Shown here: positions 17,516 through 25,237 of the stretch, piece by piece | How the letters are laid out: every line of letters starts with the position of its first letter | Numbering within the stretch: position 1 is the first letter of the stretch | Assembly (NCBI GenBank): GCA_018714445.1 | Contig: DVNK01000050.1 | Span: forward strand, 36,719 to 100,718 | Source: Candidatus Fimadaptatus faecigallinarum | Lineage (GTDB): Bacteria; Bacillota; Clostridia; Christensenellales; Aristaeellaceae | Length of the DNA: 64,000 nt | Reading direction: 5' to 3' | Notes under the pieces: generated by a model | What the model was told of the DNA's origin: nothing | The model's input: only the letters and a program-made list of their open reading frames with translations | The model's database searches: none | Made by a program: the position numbers and the translations under genes

Positions 17516-18225
17516 GGCATGTCCTCCCGGCTCAGCGGCTGGGCACGATAGCGGTTGCCGGCGTAGTCCTGTGCGTAGAGCCGTCCTTGGCGGTCGAGCG
17601 TGCACAGCAATGTGCATTCAGGCGCCAGGTTCAACGCGTCCAACTGAGCGAACAGCCAGCGCGTATCGCGGTTCAGCAGCTTCAGGTTTTCGCGGTCCGG
17701 CTGCCCATCAAGCATGAGCACCAGCGGCACGCCTTCAGGGCCGGGATGCACGTTCATCTCATGCGTGTTGGGCGGGCGATTATCGGAGTTGGGGAATGCC
17801 GACAGCTGGCCGTTGGTTTCGAGTATGGCTTCGCCGACCTGCGAAATATCCATCTGCCCGGATACGCGCAGCGATTCCATCAGATCGCCCAGCGAATAGC
17901 ACTGCCTTACGAGTTCGTCATGGTCGACCTTGCCGTCGCGTATAACTACTGCAGGCCGTCCTGATACAAGTCGCCGCATCCAGCCAAACCGGTAGCTCAG
18001 CACGGTTATCACCGAATGCGCCAGCAACAGCGCCAGCATTGGTACCACGCCGTATAGCAGCGGTATGCCAATGTCGCTGAGCGGAGCGGCGGCCAGGTCG
18101 GCCATCAACATCGCAATTGCCAGTTCAAACGGCTGAAGTTGACCTATCATGCGCTTGCCCATGAGCCGCATCGTTATCATCACCACTACATACATGACCG
18201 TAGCGCGCGTAAAAACCATCAGCAT
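17512..18225 (-). CDS. DUF421/YetF family membrane protein
   Basis: A 237-residue protein with three N-terminal membrane segments (about 5-20, 35-52, 58-78) followed by the YetF cytoplasmic domain: GRPAVVIRDGKVDHDELVRQCYSLGDLMESLR and a C-terminal lobe. YetF proteins are linked to spore membrane and germination functions in Bacillus, but no biochemical role is fixed. It forms a two-gene unit with the DUF4363 gene. Start ATG preceded by GGAGGCG. Confidence 0.88.
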   Translation of the reverse strand: MLMVFTRATVMYVVVMITMRLMGKRMIGQLQPFELAIAMLMADLAAAPLSDIGIPLLYGVVPMLALLLAHSVITVLSYRFGWMRRLVSGRPAVVIRDGKVDHDELVRQCYSLGDLMESLRVSGQMDISQVGEAILETNGQLSAFPNSDNRPPNTHEMNVHPGPEGVPLVLMLDGQPDRENLKLLNRDTRWLFAQLDALNLAPECTLLCTLDRQGRLYAQDYAGNRYRAQPLSREDMP

Positions 18226-18301
18226 GCCAATCGCCTCCGTAGCGGTAGTATCTGCCGGAAATGGGAATACGATTCATAATATGTGACAGCCTCAAAATAT
18301 A

Positions 18302-18330
18302 TTGACAAACATCTAAATGGATGGTAGAAT
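18302..18330 (+). promoter_or_regulatory. Promoter of the ArsR-DUF2087 operon
   Basis: TTGACA at 18302-18307, a 17-base spacer, TAGAAT at 18325-18330. Confidence 0.8.
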
Positions 18331-18333
18331 GTA

Positions 18334-18349
18334 TTCGATGTACATCGAA
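18334..18349 (+). promoter_or_regulatory. 16-bp palindromic operator at the transcription start
   Basis: TTCGATGTACATCGAA is a perfect palindrome immediately after the -10 box, where a repressor would block initiation. The ArsR-family regulator encoded in this operon is the obvious candidate to bind it. Confidence 0.65.
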
Positions 18350-18371
18350 ATAAAATATAGGAGGCATTCTG

Positions 18372-18680
18372 ATGGAACAGCGGGAGCTTGACGAGCGACT
18401 TGCCGCCTGGGCTAACGAGCAGGCCGAATTAGCAAAGCGGGCAAAGGCTGCGGGAGATGAGCGTGCGCGCTCGATGGCGCTCATGCTGAAGAACATGTAT
18501 GAGTCGATGCTGCCCACGCTGGCACAACGCGCGCCGTGGGCACTGGAACGCTGTGCCGAGGAGTTGGCGCAGCGTGCGCAGGCGCATAATGAGCGCGGCG
18601 ACTATGACAGTGCGGATAGATGCCAGGTGCAGCGCGCGGCGGTGGAACGCGTGCGGGCACTGCTAAAGGAGGAAACATGA
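18372..18680 (+). CDS. Small helical protein of unknown function
   Basis: A 102-residue, charged, Ala/Glu/Arg-rich protein predicted to be all helical; I do not recognise a family. It has a GGAGGCATTCTG-ATG start and its TGA overlaps the ATG of the ArsR regulator (ATGA at 18677-18680), so the two are translationally coupled. It is the first gene behind the palindromic operator and may act with the regulator, for example as a co-regulator or a controlled stress protein; this is inference from position only. Confidence 0.7.
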   Translation: MEQRELDERLAAWANEQAELAKRAKAAGDERARSMALMLKNMYESMLPTLAQRAPWALERCAEELAQRAQAHNERGDYDSADRCQVQRAAVERVRALLKEET

Positions 18681-19249
18681 GCGAGACGCTGATGGTGCTC
18701 AAGGCGCTGGCCGATGATACGCGGCTGAAGATACTGCGCGCATTGAACGAACGGGACATGTACGTTGAACTCATCGCCGAGCGGATGCAATTGACGCCGG
18801 CGACGGTGTCATTCCACATGAAGAAGCTTATGGCGGCGGGCCTGGTTGACTCGCGCCGGGAACAGTACTATACGGTATACTCGCTCAGGCGGGATATGTT
18901 CAACATGACGCTGGGCGAGCTGACGCTGCCGCAGGGCGAATCCGATACGGCGGGCCGGTTGCGCGAGGAGCTGTACCGGCGCAAGGTGTTGCGCGCGTTC
19001 ATGCCTGACGGCAGGTGTGAGGTCATGCCGGCGCAGATAAAAAAGCGCATGATAATCTACGACGAGATATATTCACTGTTCGAACCGGGCCGGCGTTATA
19101 CCGAAGCCGAGGTCAATGAGACGATTTCGCGCATACATGATGATTACTGCACGGTCAGGCGCGCGTTTATAGGGCTGGGCTGGATGACGCGCGAAGGCGG
19201 CATATACACTGTGCTGCCCAAGCCTGAGGGCGTTGCTGGTGCGCGTTGA
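18677..19249 (+). CDS. ArsR-family HTH regulator with C-terminal DUF2087
   Basis: A 190-residue protein. Residues about 1-75 form an ArsR winged helix (LKALADDTRLKILRAL, LTPATVSFHMKKL as recognition helix, then a wing with EQYYTVYSL). The C-terminal part is DUF2087 (LRAFMPDGRCEVMPAQIKKRM to TVRRAFIGLGWMTREGG). DUF2087 often accompanies metal- or stress-type HTH domains; its ligand is unknown. Start chosen at 18677 because of AAAGGAGG and the ATGA overlap. The palindrome at 18334 suggests autoregulation. Confidence 0.88.
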   Translation: MSETLMVLKALADDTRLKILRALNERDMYVELIAERMQLTPATVSFHMKKLMAAGLVDSRREQYYTVYSLRRDMFNMTLGELTLPQGESDTAGRLREELYRRKVLRAFMPDGRCEVMPAQIKKRMIIYDEIYSLFEPGRRYTEAEVNETISRIHDDYCTVRRAFIGLGWMTREGGIYTVLPKPEGVAGAR

Positions 19250-19270
19250 GTTTGACATAATGATAAAGTG

Positions 19271-19310
19271 ACTGCCCCACGCGCGATTAAGGCATTGCGC
19301 GTGGGGCAGT
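19271..19310. terminator. Bidirectional terminator between converging genes
   Basis: Perfect 14-bp stem ACTGCCCCACGCGC with its complement and a 12-base loop. It lies between the plus-strand ArsR gene and the minus-strand trpB2. Confidence 0.85.
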
Positions 19311-19357
19311 CGTTTCATTTATAATATATGCATTTTATGCGCAGCGTTTAGATCATA

Positions 19358-20722
19358 TCATACGCGGGGCAGCTTGTCGAATGCGCGCTGAAGTTCTGCA
19401 TCGCTGGGTATATAGTCGGTCATCGTGCCGTCGTAGTAGCTGGCATAGGCGCTCATGTCGAAGTAGCCGGTTCCGGTCAGGCCAAACAGTATCGTCTTGG
19501 CCTCGCCGCTTTCGCGGCACTTGATGGCCTCGTCTATTGCGCAGCGTATGGCGTGGGACGACTCGGGCGCGGGCAGTATAGTCTCTATGCGGGCGAACTG
19601 TACCGCTGCTGCGAAAACGTCGGTCTGCTTGTAGGAAGTGGCTTCCATATAGCCGTCGTGATAGAGCTTGGACAGCACCGGCGACATGCCATGGTAGCGC
19701 AATCCGCCGGCATGGTTGGAAGCCGGGATAAAGCCGCAGCCGAGCGTGTACATGCGCGCCATCGGAGTTATGCGGCCGGTATCGCAGAAGTCGTAGGCAT
19801 AGCGGCCGCGGGTCAGCGACGGGCAGGAGGCGGGTTCGACGGCGATCATTCGCGGATTGGATTTGCCGTGGAGCTTATCGCGCATGAACGGCGCTATCAG
19901 TCCGCCCAGATTGGAGCCGCCGCCGGCACAACCGATTATTATATCTGGATATTCGTCTATGAGCTTGAACGCTTCATAGCATTCAAGTCCGATTACCGAC
20001 TGGTGCAGCAGCACCTGATTGAGCACCGAACCCAGCACGTAGCGGCAACCTTCAGTGGACACGGCGCATTCGACCGCCTCGGATATTGCGCAGCCCAGGC
20101 TGCCGGTTGTATCGGGGTCATTTGCGAGTATTGCGCGGCCGGCCTTGGTGGTATTGCTGGGGCTGGGGATGACCTCTGCGCCAAAGGTATGCATCACGTC
20201 CTTGCGGTAAGGTTTCTGGTTGTAGCTGCCCTTGACCATGAACACTTTAAGATCCAGCCCGAATGCGGCGCAGGCTTCGGCCAGTGCGGTGCCCCATTGA
20301 CCGGCTCCGGTCTCAGTGGTCAGGTGAGTGAGGCCCTGTGCCTTGGCGTAGTAAGCCTGTGCCAGGGCGGAGTTGAGCTTGTGACTGCCGGAGGTATTGT
20401 TGCCTTCGAACTTGTAGTATATATGCGCGGGGGTATCAAGCGCCTTTTCGAGGTTGTACGCGCGTATCAGCGGCGAAGGGCGGTATATGCGGTACATATC
20501 CAGCACCGGCTGCGGGATTGGAATGTAGGCGGTGGTATCATCCAGTTCCTGGCGCGCCAGTTCATCGCAGAACACCGGGCGCAGATCATCCAGCGTCACG
20601 GGCTTGAGCGTGGCCGGATTGAGCATGGGGTCGGGCTTATCGGCCATGTCGGCGCGCAGGTTGTACCATGCCTTGGGCAGCTGGTCCTCGGTGAGATACA
20701 TGCGATAGGGGATGCGCTTCAT
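19358..20722 (-). CDS. Tryptophan synthase beta chain, TrpB2 type
   Basis: Converts indole (or O-phosphoserine plus indole in some relatives) and serine to tryptophan with PLP. The 454-residue length, N-terminal extension, and EGNNTSGSHKLNSA with PLP Lys115 mark the TrpB2 branch; GTGYFD near the end is part of the serine-binding region. Other motifs: ETGAGQWGTA, GCAGGGSNLGG phosphate loop. No trpA or other trp gene adjoins it, so it may salvage indole. A UGG T-box and its own promoter lie upstream on the same strand, showing control by tRNA-Trp charging. Ribosome site GGAGG about 10 bases before the ATG. Confidence 0.95.
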   Translation of the reverse strand: MKRIPYRMYLTEDQLPKAWYNLRADMADKPDPMLNPATLKPVTLDDLRPVFCDELARQELDDTTAYIPIPQPVLDMYRIYRPSPLIRAYNLEKALDTPAHIYYKFEGNNTSGSHKLNSALAQAYYAKAQGLTHLTTETGAGQWGTALAEACAAFGLDLKVFMVKGSYNQKPYRKDVMHTFGAEVIPSPSNTTKAGRAILANDPDTTGSLGCAISEAVECAVSTEGCRYVLGSVLNQVLLHQSVIGLECYEAFKLIDEYPDIIIGCAGGGSNLGGLIAPFMRDKLHGKSNPRMIAVEPASCPSLTRGRYAYDFCDTGRITPMARMYTLGCGFIPASNHAGGLRYHGMSPVLSKLYHDGYMEATSYKQTDVFAAAVQFARIETILPAPESSHAIRCAIDEAIKCRESGEAKTILFGLTGTGYFDMSAYASYYDGTMTDYIPSDAELQRAFDKLPRV

Positions 20723-20770
20723 TTTATTTACCTCCTGAAAATTTATTCGCCGGTTGCGAGCGGGTAAATA

Positions 20771-21041
20771 AAAATCCCGGAGGAATCACTTCCTCCGGGA
20801 CAGAATAAATTCTGCGTTGCCACCCAGATTGGCGCTTGTGCGCCCGCTCATTTCGCATACCAGCATATGCGCTTCGTTGATAACGGCTGAAGCTCCCGTC
20901 GGTTACTACTGACGCTTGCGCGCGTTCGCTCCGCCCTTAGCAGCCCATTCAATCAGCGCCATCATACCGCACTTACACCATCGGCGGCTCTCTGAGAATC
21001 AAGCACTCTGATTTACTATACTGCCTCATCGGTTTATCGGT
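20771..21041 (-). promoter_or_regulatory. T-box riboswitch, tryptophan (UGG) specifier
   Basis: Read on the minus strand the leader has the AGAGAG/GGTGTAAG features of distal stem I, a specifier segment GAATGGGCTG (20941-20950) with the UGG codon at 20945-20947, the T-box core TGGGTGGCAACGCAGA at 20811-20826, and a terminator with stem TCCCGGAGGA/TCCTCCGGGA (20775-20800) followed by TTTTT. Uncharged tRNA-Trp would pair with the T-box and allow read-through into trpB2. Confidence 0.95.
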
Positions 21042-21070
21042 ATTATATCAGCGGGTTCTGAGTTTGTCAA
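21042..21070 (-). promoter_or_regulatory. Promoter of the T-box/trpB2 transcript
   Basis: On the minus strand TTGACA (21065-21070), a 17-base spacer and TATAAT (21042-21047): perfect consensus. Confidence 0.9.
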
Positions 21071-21124
21071 GTGTGAATTTTCAAAAAGTGAAGCTTGACA
21101 ATGGCAGGGGAATGAGCCGTATGA

Positions 21125-21445
21125 CTAGCGTGCCTGATGTGCAGCGGGCGCATCTTCGGCCAGTAACCGATATGTGCGCGCGATCACAACAGCCGATATC
21201 ACGAACGTAAGCACGTCCGACACCGGCATGGAGTACAGCACCCCATCCAGTCCGAACCATATGGGCAGCACCAGCGCAAAAACCAACTCAAGCACCAGTT
21301 CACGCAGCATCAATGCATTGTAGATACCAGCGCCTTGCCCAGCGATTGCAGGTATATGAACGTGCCACAGATAATGCAGGCGAGCGCCATAGCATATCAG
21401 CGCATGCCTCTGCGCTTGGTCTCCAGAAAAGAGTTGGCCGTTTAT
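21125..21445 (-). pseudogene. Decayed remnant of a MATE-family efflux transporter (C-terminal part)
   Basis: Minus-strand translation gives KRRGMR, a stop, YAMALACIICGTFIYLQSLG and then KALVST, followed by a frame change and LRELVLELVFALVLPIWFGL, then DGVLYSMPVSDVL. This is the conserved last quarter of MATE multidrug/Na+ antiporters, with at least one stop and one frameshift. The 62-codon open piece at its end starts inside a membrane segment and is not a gene. No intact MATE lies nearby. It marks gene loss between trpB2 and rubrerythrin. Confidence 0.75.
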
Positions 21446-21557
21446 GCCACTTCGATTACCTACTCATCTACATAAAATGACAGCACACTGTCAAGCTGGC
21501 TTTACGCTTACAAGCCATGCACTGCCTAAAATAGGCTGTATAATTATAAGGTACGTG

Positions 21558-21575
21558 TTGCAACTTAAATTGCAA
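21558..21575. repeat. Near-palindrome between two outward or inward promoters
   Basis: TTGCAACTTAAATTGCAA is an 18-bp near-palindrome (one mismatched pair) built of two TTGCAA boxes. It lies about 25 bases downstream of the minus-strand promoter at 21600-21628 and could be the operator of the lost MATE gene. Confidence 0.4.
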
Positions 21576-21599
21576 AGCCACGCCACTCTATGCAAGTCG

Positions 21600-21628
21600 A
21601 TTATAGTTGATATCAATATGATTGTCAA
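21600..21628 (-). promoter_or_regulatory. Orphan consensus promoter pointing into the MATE remnant
   Basis: On the minus strand TTGACA (21623-21628), 17-base spacer containing the palindrome TTGATATCAA, and TATAAT (21600-21605). The only sequence downstream is the transporter remnant. The whole gap 21446-21751 otherwise holds nothing I can support as coding. Confidence 0.65.
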
Positions 21629-21751
21629 GCGAAGCGGCGCGATGATTGGCGTTAATGTTTTGAGGAGGCATATAGTGCTGAGCGCGTGACTCATAATAGT
21701 GCGCAGACATGCATATACTATACGTGACCAAACAGGAAGGCAGGCGATTTG

Positions 21752-22342
21752 ATGGATCTGAGGAATACCCAGACGCTGATAAATCTTGCCCGTTCGTTTG
21801 CGGGCGAGTCGCAGGCGCGCAACCGCTACACGATATACCTGGAGCAGGCACGTGCCGATGGACTCGAGGCCATGGCCAGGACGATACAGCTCATAGCCGA
21901 CAATGAGTTGGCGCACGCGCGCGAGTTCATGGAGCGGATCATAGCGGGCGTGCCGGTGCAACCGGGCAACATAATGATAGACGCGGGCTATCCGTTTGAG
22001 TTGGGCACGACCACTGACAACATGTTCTTTGCAGCGGCTGGAGAAAATGCGGAGTCGTCCCGCATATATCCCGAGTTTGCTAAAGTGGCTCAACAGGAGG
22101 GATTTGAGCCGATAGCGCAGCTTTGGAACATGATATCTACGGTTGAGCGCGGGCATGACGCGGCGTTTACCGAGATGGGCAACCGCCTGCGTGACGGTTC
22201 GCTGTATCGGCGCGATCGGCCGCTGGTATGGAAGTGCAGCAATTGCGGGTTTGAACGGCTGGGCACGGAGGCATGGGACACATGTCCGCTGTGCGGCTAT
22301 GCGCAGGGTTGGGTTGAGCTCAATCTGGATGCGCGGCTGTGA
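21752..22342 (+). CDS. Rubrerythrin
   Basis: Non-haem di-iron peroxidase that removes hydrogen peroxide in anaerobes. The four-helix domain supplies the iron ligands (AGESQARNRY, NELAH, AGENAES, YPEFAKVAQQEG and ERGH), and the C-terminal rubredoxin-like domain has CSNCG and CPLCGYAQG, the four cysteines that hold a single iron. 196 residues, normal length. ATG at 21752 preferred; TTG at 21749 is also possible. A terminator follows, so it is a single-gene unit. Confidence 0.95.
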   Translation: MDLRNTQTLINLARSFAGESQARNRYTIYLEQARADGLEAMARTIQLIADNELAHAREFMERIIAGVPVQPGNIMIDAGYPFELGTTTDNMFFAAAGENAESSRIYPEFAKVAQQEGFEPIAQLWNMISTVERGHDAAFTEMGNRLRDGSLYRRDRPLVWKCSNCGFERLGTEAWDTCPLCGYAQGWVELNLDARL

Positions 22343-22369
22343 ACGGCGAGCAAGCAGGGCATACAGTTA

Positions 22370-22401
22370 GGCGCGCGGGTGGACAAGCCCGCGCGCCTTT
22401 T
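22370..22401 (+). terminator. Intrinsic terminator after rubrerythrin
   Basis: Perfect stem GGCGCGCGGG/CCCGCGCGCC, eight-base loop, then TTTT. Confidence 0.9.
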
Positions 22402-22616
22402 CACGCCTGTCTTATGGCGCATATGAGTATATTGAGCATGTAATCATGGCGACGCAAACCTAATGTCACAATCTATCGATCACAAATTGCAACGCCTTGC
22501 GTTTTAGCCATGCAGCCATACGTGCATAAACATACCAACAATGCTTGAAATATGCAGGCACATACATGGAAAATGGCCGCGTACGTCAATTGGCCGCCTT
22601 TACGGAGGCAGTCGTA

Positions 22617-23420
22617 TCACTTGCCTCCCATAGTGCGGCGCAAGTAGTCCAATGCTTTGAACAGATCAGCGGGCTGTTCGTACATGTAGGGGTAAGCCTC
22701 GATTATGACGGCTCCATCATAGCCGCGTGCGCGCAGCTCGTCGCCAAATTTAGCAAAATCGAATCTGCCGCGTCCGGGCAGGCATTCGCGGCCGTTCTCG
22801 TCGAAGTCGTATACGTGTACGTGATCGAGCCGTTCGCCCATGGCGTCCATGAACTCGTGATAATCGCGCTGAGAGCGCACAGCCTGTTTGGTATCGAGCG
22901 TGAAGCGGATATCGGGCAAGCGCTGTGCGATAAGCGGGCCAAACTCGGGCTGTGAAAACTCGGACCAGAACACATTTTCAAGCGCCAGCGTCATGCCGTG
23001 CTCATGCAGCGCGTCCATCACCGGGCGCAATGCGGCGGCGGTCACATCGGGATCGGCCAGCGGAGGCACCGCGCCGCGCGTGCCCATCAGCCGGTTGCGG
23101 CCATGCACGACATAGCGCGCCGCACCGAGCTGACAGCCGGTCTCAATAGCAGCCAGCGTCTCTCGGAGGGCGTACTCCCTGCCGTGCGTGCTGGCCGAGA
23201 ACAGCATAACTTCAAACGATGAACTGAGCATGTGCATCGACACTATGTTCAGTCCACGCGCCGCGTCAAAAACCGCGGAGCGGTACTGGCCGGAGTACTC
23301 GTCCGGACACTGGAAGAATACCTCAACGCAGTCGCATTTGCCGGAATCTCTCAAAAATGCCAGCGCCTGATCGGTCTCCATGCGCCCGAACAGCGCGCTG
23401 GACGATATACCGTATTGCAT
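22617..23420 (-). CDS. Sugar phosphate isomerase/epimerase-like TIM-barrel protein
   Basis: A 267-residue AP-endonuclease-2 fold protein (xylose isomerase-like TIM barrel). Likely metal ligands are in ALENVFW (Glu), FTLDTKQA (Asp), HVHVYDFD (His, Asp) and VIIEAYPY (Glu). The family includes hexulose epimerases, inosose dehydratases and endonuclease IV relatives; the substrate cannot be told. Start chosen at 23420 because GGAGG lies just upstream; a longer reading frame to 23501 has no ribosome site. Confidence 0.85.
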   Translation of the reverse strand: MQYGISSSALFGRMETDQALAFLRDSGKCDCVEVFFQCPDEYSGQYRSAVFDAARGLNIVSMHMLSSSFEVMLFSASTHGREYALRETLAAIETGCQLGAARYVVHGRNRLMGTRGAVPPLADPDVTAAALRPVMDALHEHGMTLALENVFWSEFSQPEFGPLIAQRLPDIRFTLDTKQAVRSQRDYHEFMDAMGERLDHVHVYDFDENGRECLPGRGRFDFAKFGDELRARGYDGAVIIEAYPYMYEQPADLFKALDYLRRTMGGK

Positions 23421-23518
23421 ATTGCCTCCTTGAGGTCGCATTGACATACATTGTCTTTGAATCGGCGCCCGCACATATGTATAATGTGAACATGAACACA
23501 TGAGCGGGGGGTGAGCGC

Positions 23519-24577
23519 GTGCGCATCAGGCCAGGAGCGGTGGCAATTGCTGGCGCGGGAGCGTATGCGCTTGCCCTGAGTACAAGCGAACGGCTGCTGG
23601 CTGCACACAGGGCGCTGTTGGTGCGCGCATATGGCGCGCTGGGGCAGTTCTGCTCTGCGACAGAAGCGCCGGTAGCTGTGGCGTTGGCGCTGAGCCTTGC
23701 AATTGGCAGCGTGTGCGTTGTGCTAGGCGCGCTGATATTGTGTGTGCACAGGCGCTCGTATGCGCCGCTGCGGCGGAGCATGGCCGGGCTCCTCGCGCTG
23801 ATGATTGGGCTGGGCGGGGCGTTAGCGCTCATGTGGCCTGCATGGTTGGACGATTCGCCGCGCGCGCAGGCCGCATACTCACGCGCGTATAGCCTGGACG
23901 AACTCGAACAGCTTATACTGACGCTTGATGGAATATTGCGCGAGGCGGAGGATGAAGTTGATCTGAGCGGCCCGGTCATGCGGCTGAGCGCATCGCTCGA
24001 TGATATTGCAGCGCGTGCGGCACAGGCGTACCGCGCCGCAGGATATCAGGCAAATGCCCCCAAACTTTCGCGATTTCCGTGTTGGATGACGCGACTGCGC
24101 ATTGCGGGCATATTCGTGCCGTTAACTGGCGAGGCGGTAGTCAGTCCTGACGACTTTGACTCGGCATTGCCGTTTACCATGCTGCATGAGCTGGCGCATG
24201 CTCAGGGGATATTGCGCGAGGACGAAGCCAATCTACTGGCACTAGAGGTCGCGCTGAGCTCGGGCGATGCGGAGCTGATCTGGTCGGGCGCATTGACGGC
24301 GCTCAGGTATGCATTGAACACACTGCGCGCGCTGGATGGAACCCGGTATCAGGCATTGCGCGACGAAATCAGCCCGCCGGCGCTGCGCGAGCTGGATGCA
24401 CAGTGCGCGTTCGATTATGCGCCGCGCGGTTACGATGTACCGCTGGGCGCAGCCGGCTCAGGAAAAGCGTTGCCGGTGCTGGCGCGATCTGAGGACGCGT
24501 TTGTGCGCGTGGCGGGTTACGGCGCGTACGACGGGCTGACGTACCTGCTGATGGACGCCGGCTGGTTTGCGCGTTAG
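23519..24577 (+). CDS. DUF3810-like membrane zinc metalloprotease
   Basis: A 352-residue protein with an N-terminal hydrophobic stretch, two further membrane segments (about 55-80 and 90-108), and a zinc-binding HELAH at 223-227 followed by GILREDEAN, the arrangement of DUF3810 proteins. The catalytic function is inferred from HExxH; no substrate is known. Start is GTG behind GGGGGGTGAG. A TATAAT lies at 23480-23485 without a good -35 box. Divergent from the TIM-barrel gene. Confidence 0.8.
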   Translation: MRIRPGAVAIAGAGAYALALSTSERLLAAHRALLVRAYGALGQFCSATEAPVAVALALSLAIGSVCVVLGALILCVHRRSYAPLRRSMAGLLALMIGLGGALALMWPAWLDDSPRAQAAYSRAYSLDELEQLILTLDGILREAEDEVDLSGPVMRLSASLDDIAARAAQAYRAAGYQANAPKLSRFPCWMTRLRIAGIFVPLTGEAVVSPDDFDSALPFTMLHELAHAQGILREDEANLLALEVALSSGDAELIWSGALTALRYALNTLRALDGTRYQALRDEISPPALRELDAQCAFDYAPRGYDVPLGAAGSGKALPVLARSEDAFVRVAGYGAYDGLTYLLMDAGWFAR

Positions 24578-24812
24578 CGACCCCGAGCTGCGCGCAGGAG
24601 AGTATATACATACGATAGCACCAATTGCGGCGCGCGTCAAGCCTGGCGGGTAGGAGCAAACACATCGGATATACGGTATATTGCTGTAAGAGCGGCATTG
24701 CTGGCGCTGAGCAGGAGAAAGAGACTGCGCCGGACTGTTAACCGGCGCGAATGTCTTTGGGGGATATGCAGCCGCTGCGCGCCTGTCGCGGCAAAAGGCG
24801 CACTAAGGCAAA
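24578..24812. other. Gap between DUF3810 gene and rpsT terminator
   Basis: No coding sequence supported. It contains a hairpin GCGCCGG/CCGGCGC (24727-24748) that could end the DUF3810 transcript but lacks a T-run. Confidence 0.4.
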
Positions 24813-24815
24813 CAA

Positions 24816-24848
24816 AAAACGCCTCGCTCTCAAAGCAGGCGTTTGTTG
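24816..24848 (-). terminator. rpsT terminator
   Basis: On the minus strand AAACGCCT...AGGCGTTT stem followed by a T-run. Confidence 0.8.
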
Positions 24849-24863
24849 GCAATATTGCAGGTT

Positions 24864-25124
24864 TTATTGAGCAGCCTTGGCCAGGCGACGCGCCAGGCGG
24901 GCCTTCTTGCGGTTTGCGGCGTTCTTATGAATGACGCCCTTGGTAACCGCTTTGTCTATCGCGCTGGCGGTTACGCTCAGCATAGCGGCATCGGCCTTGT
25001 TCTCGGCAACACCGTTTTCAAACTTCTTAACTATGTTGCGCATCGCGGTCTTGTTGATGCGATTGTTCAGGTTCTTGACCTTGGTAACCTTTACGCGCTT
25101 TATGGCGGACTTGATCTGCGGCAA
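24864..25124 (-). CDS. rpsT: 30S ribosomal protein S20
   Basis: The 86-residue basic, helical S20 protein of the small ribosomal subunit: MPQIKSAIKRV start, NRKKARLARRLAKAAQ end. It starts with TTG at 25124, behind GGGAGGTGAA. TTG or other rare starts are common for rpsT in other bacteria, where they take part in autoregulation. In Bacillus rpsT lies directly next to gpr; here a large unknown gene intervenes. Confidence 0.97.
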   Translation of the reverse strand: MPQIKSAIKRVKVTKVKNLNNRINKTAMRNIVKKFENGVAENKADAAMLSVTASAIDKAVTKGVIHKNAANRKKARLARRLAKAAQ

Positions 25125-25162
25125 ATCAATTCACCTCCCAGCCTGTCAAATCAACGTGAACT

Positions 25163-25191
25163 ATTGTACCACGTTTCGGCGTCGAATGCAA
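25163..25191 (-). promoter_or_regulatory. rpsT promoter
   Basis: Minus strand TTGCAT (25186-25191), 17-base spacer, TACAAT (25163-25168). Confidence 0.7.
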
Positions 25192-25237
25192 TAGCAAAAT
25201 GACTTTTTACCGGTGGAGTTTGTATTAAAAACCCGCG

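Noticed and set aside
21444..21689. 81-residue plus-strand ORF before rubrerythrin
   Set aside because: No family resemblance, no ribosome site, and it overlaps the opposite-strand promoter and palindrome.
24637..24852. 71-residue minus-strand ORF between DUF3810 gene and rpsT
   Set aside because: Overlaps the rpsT terminator and has no recognisable features.
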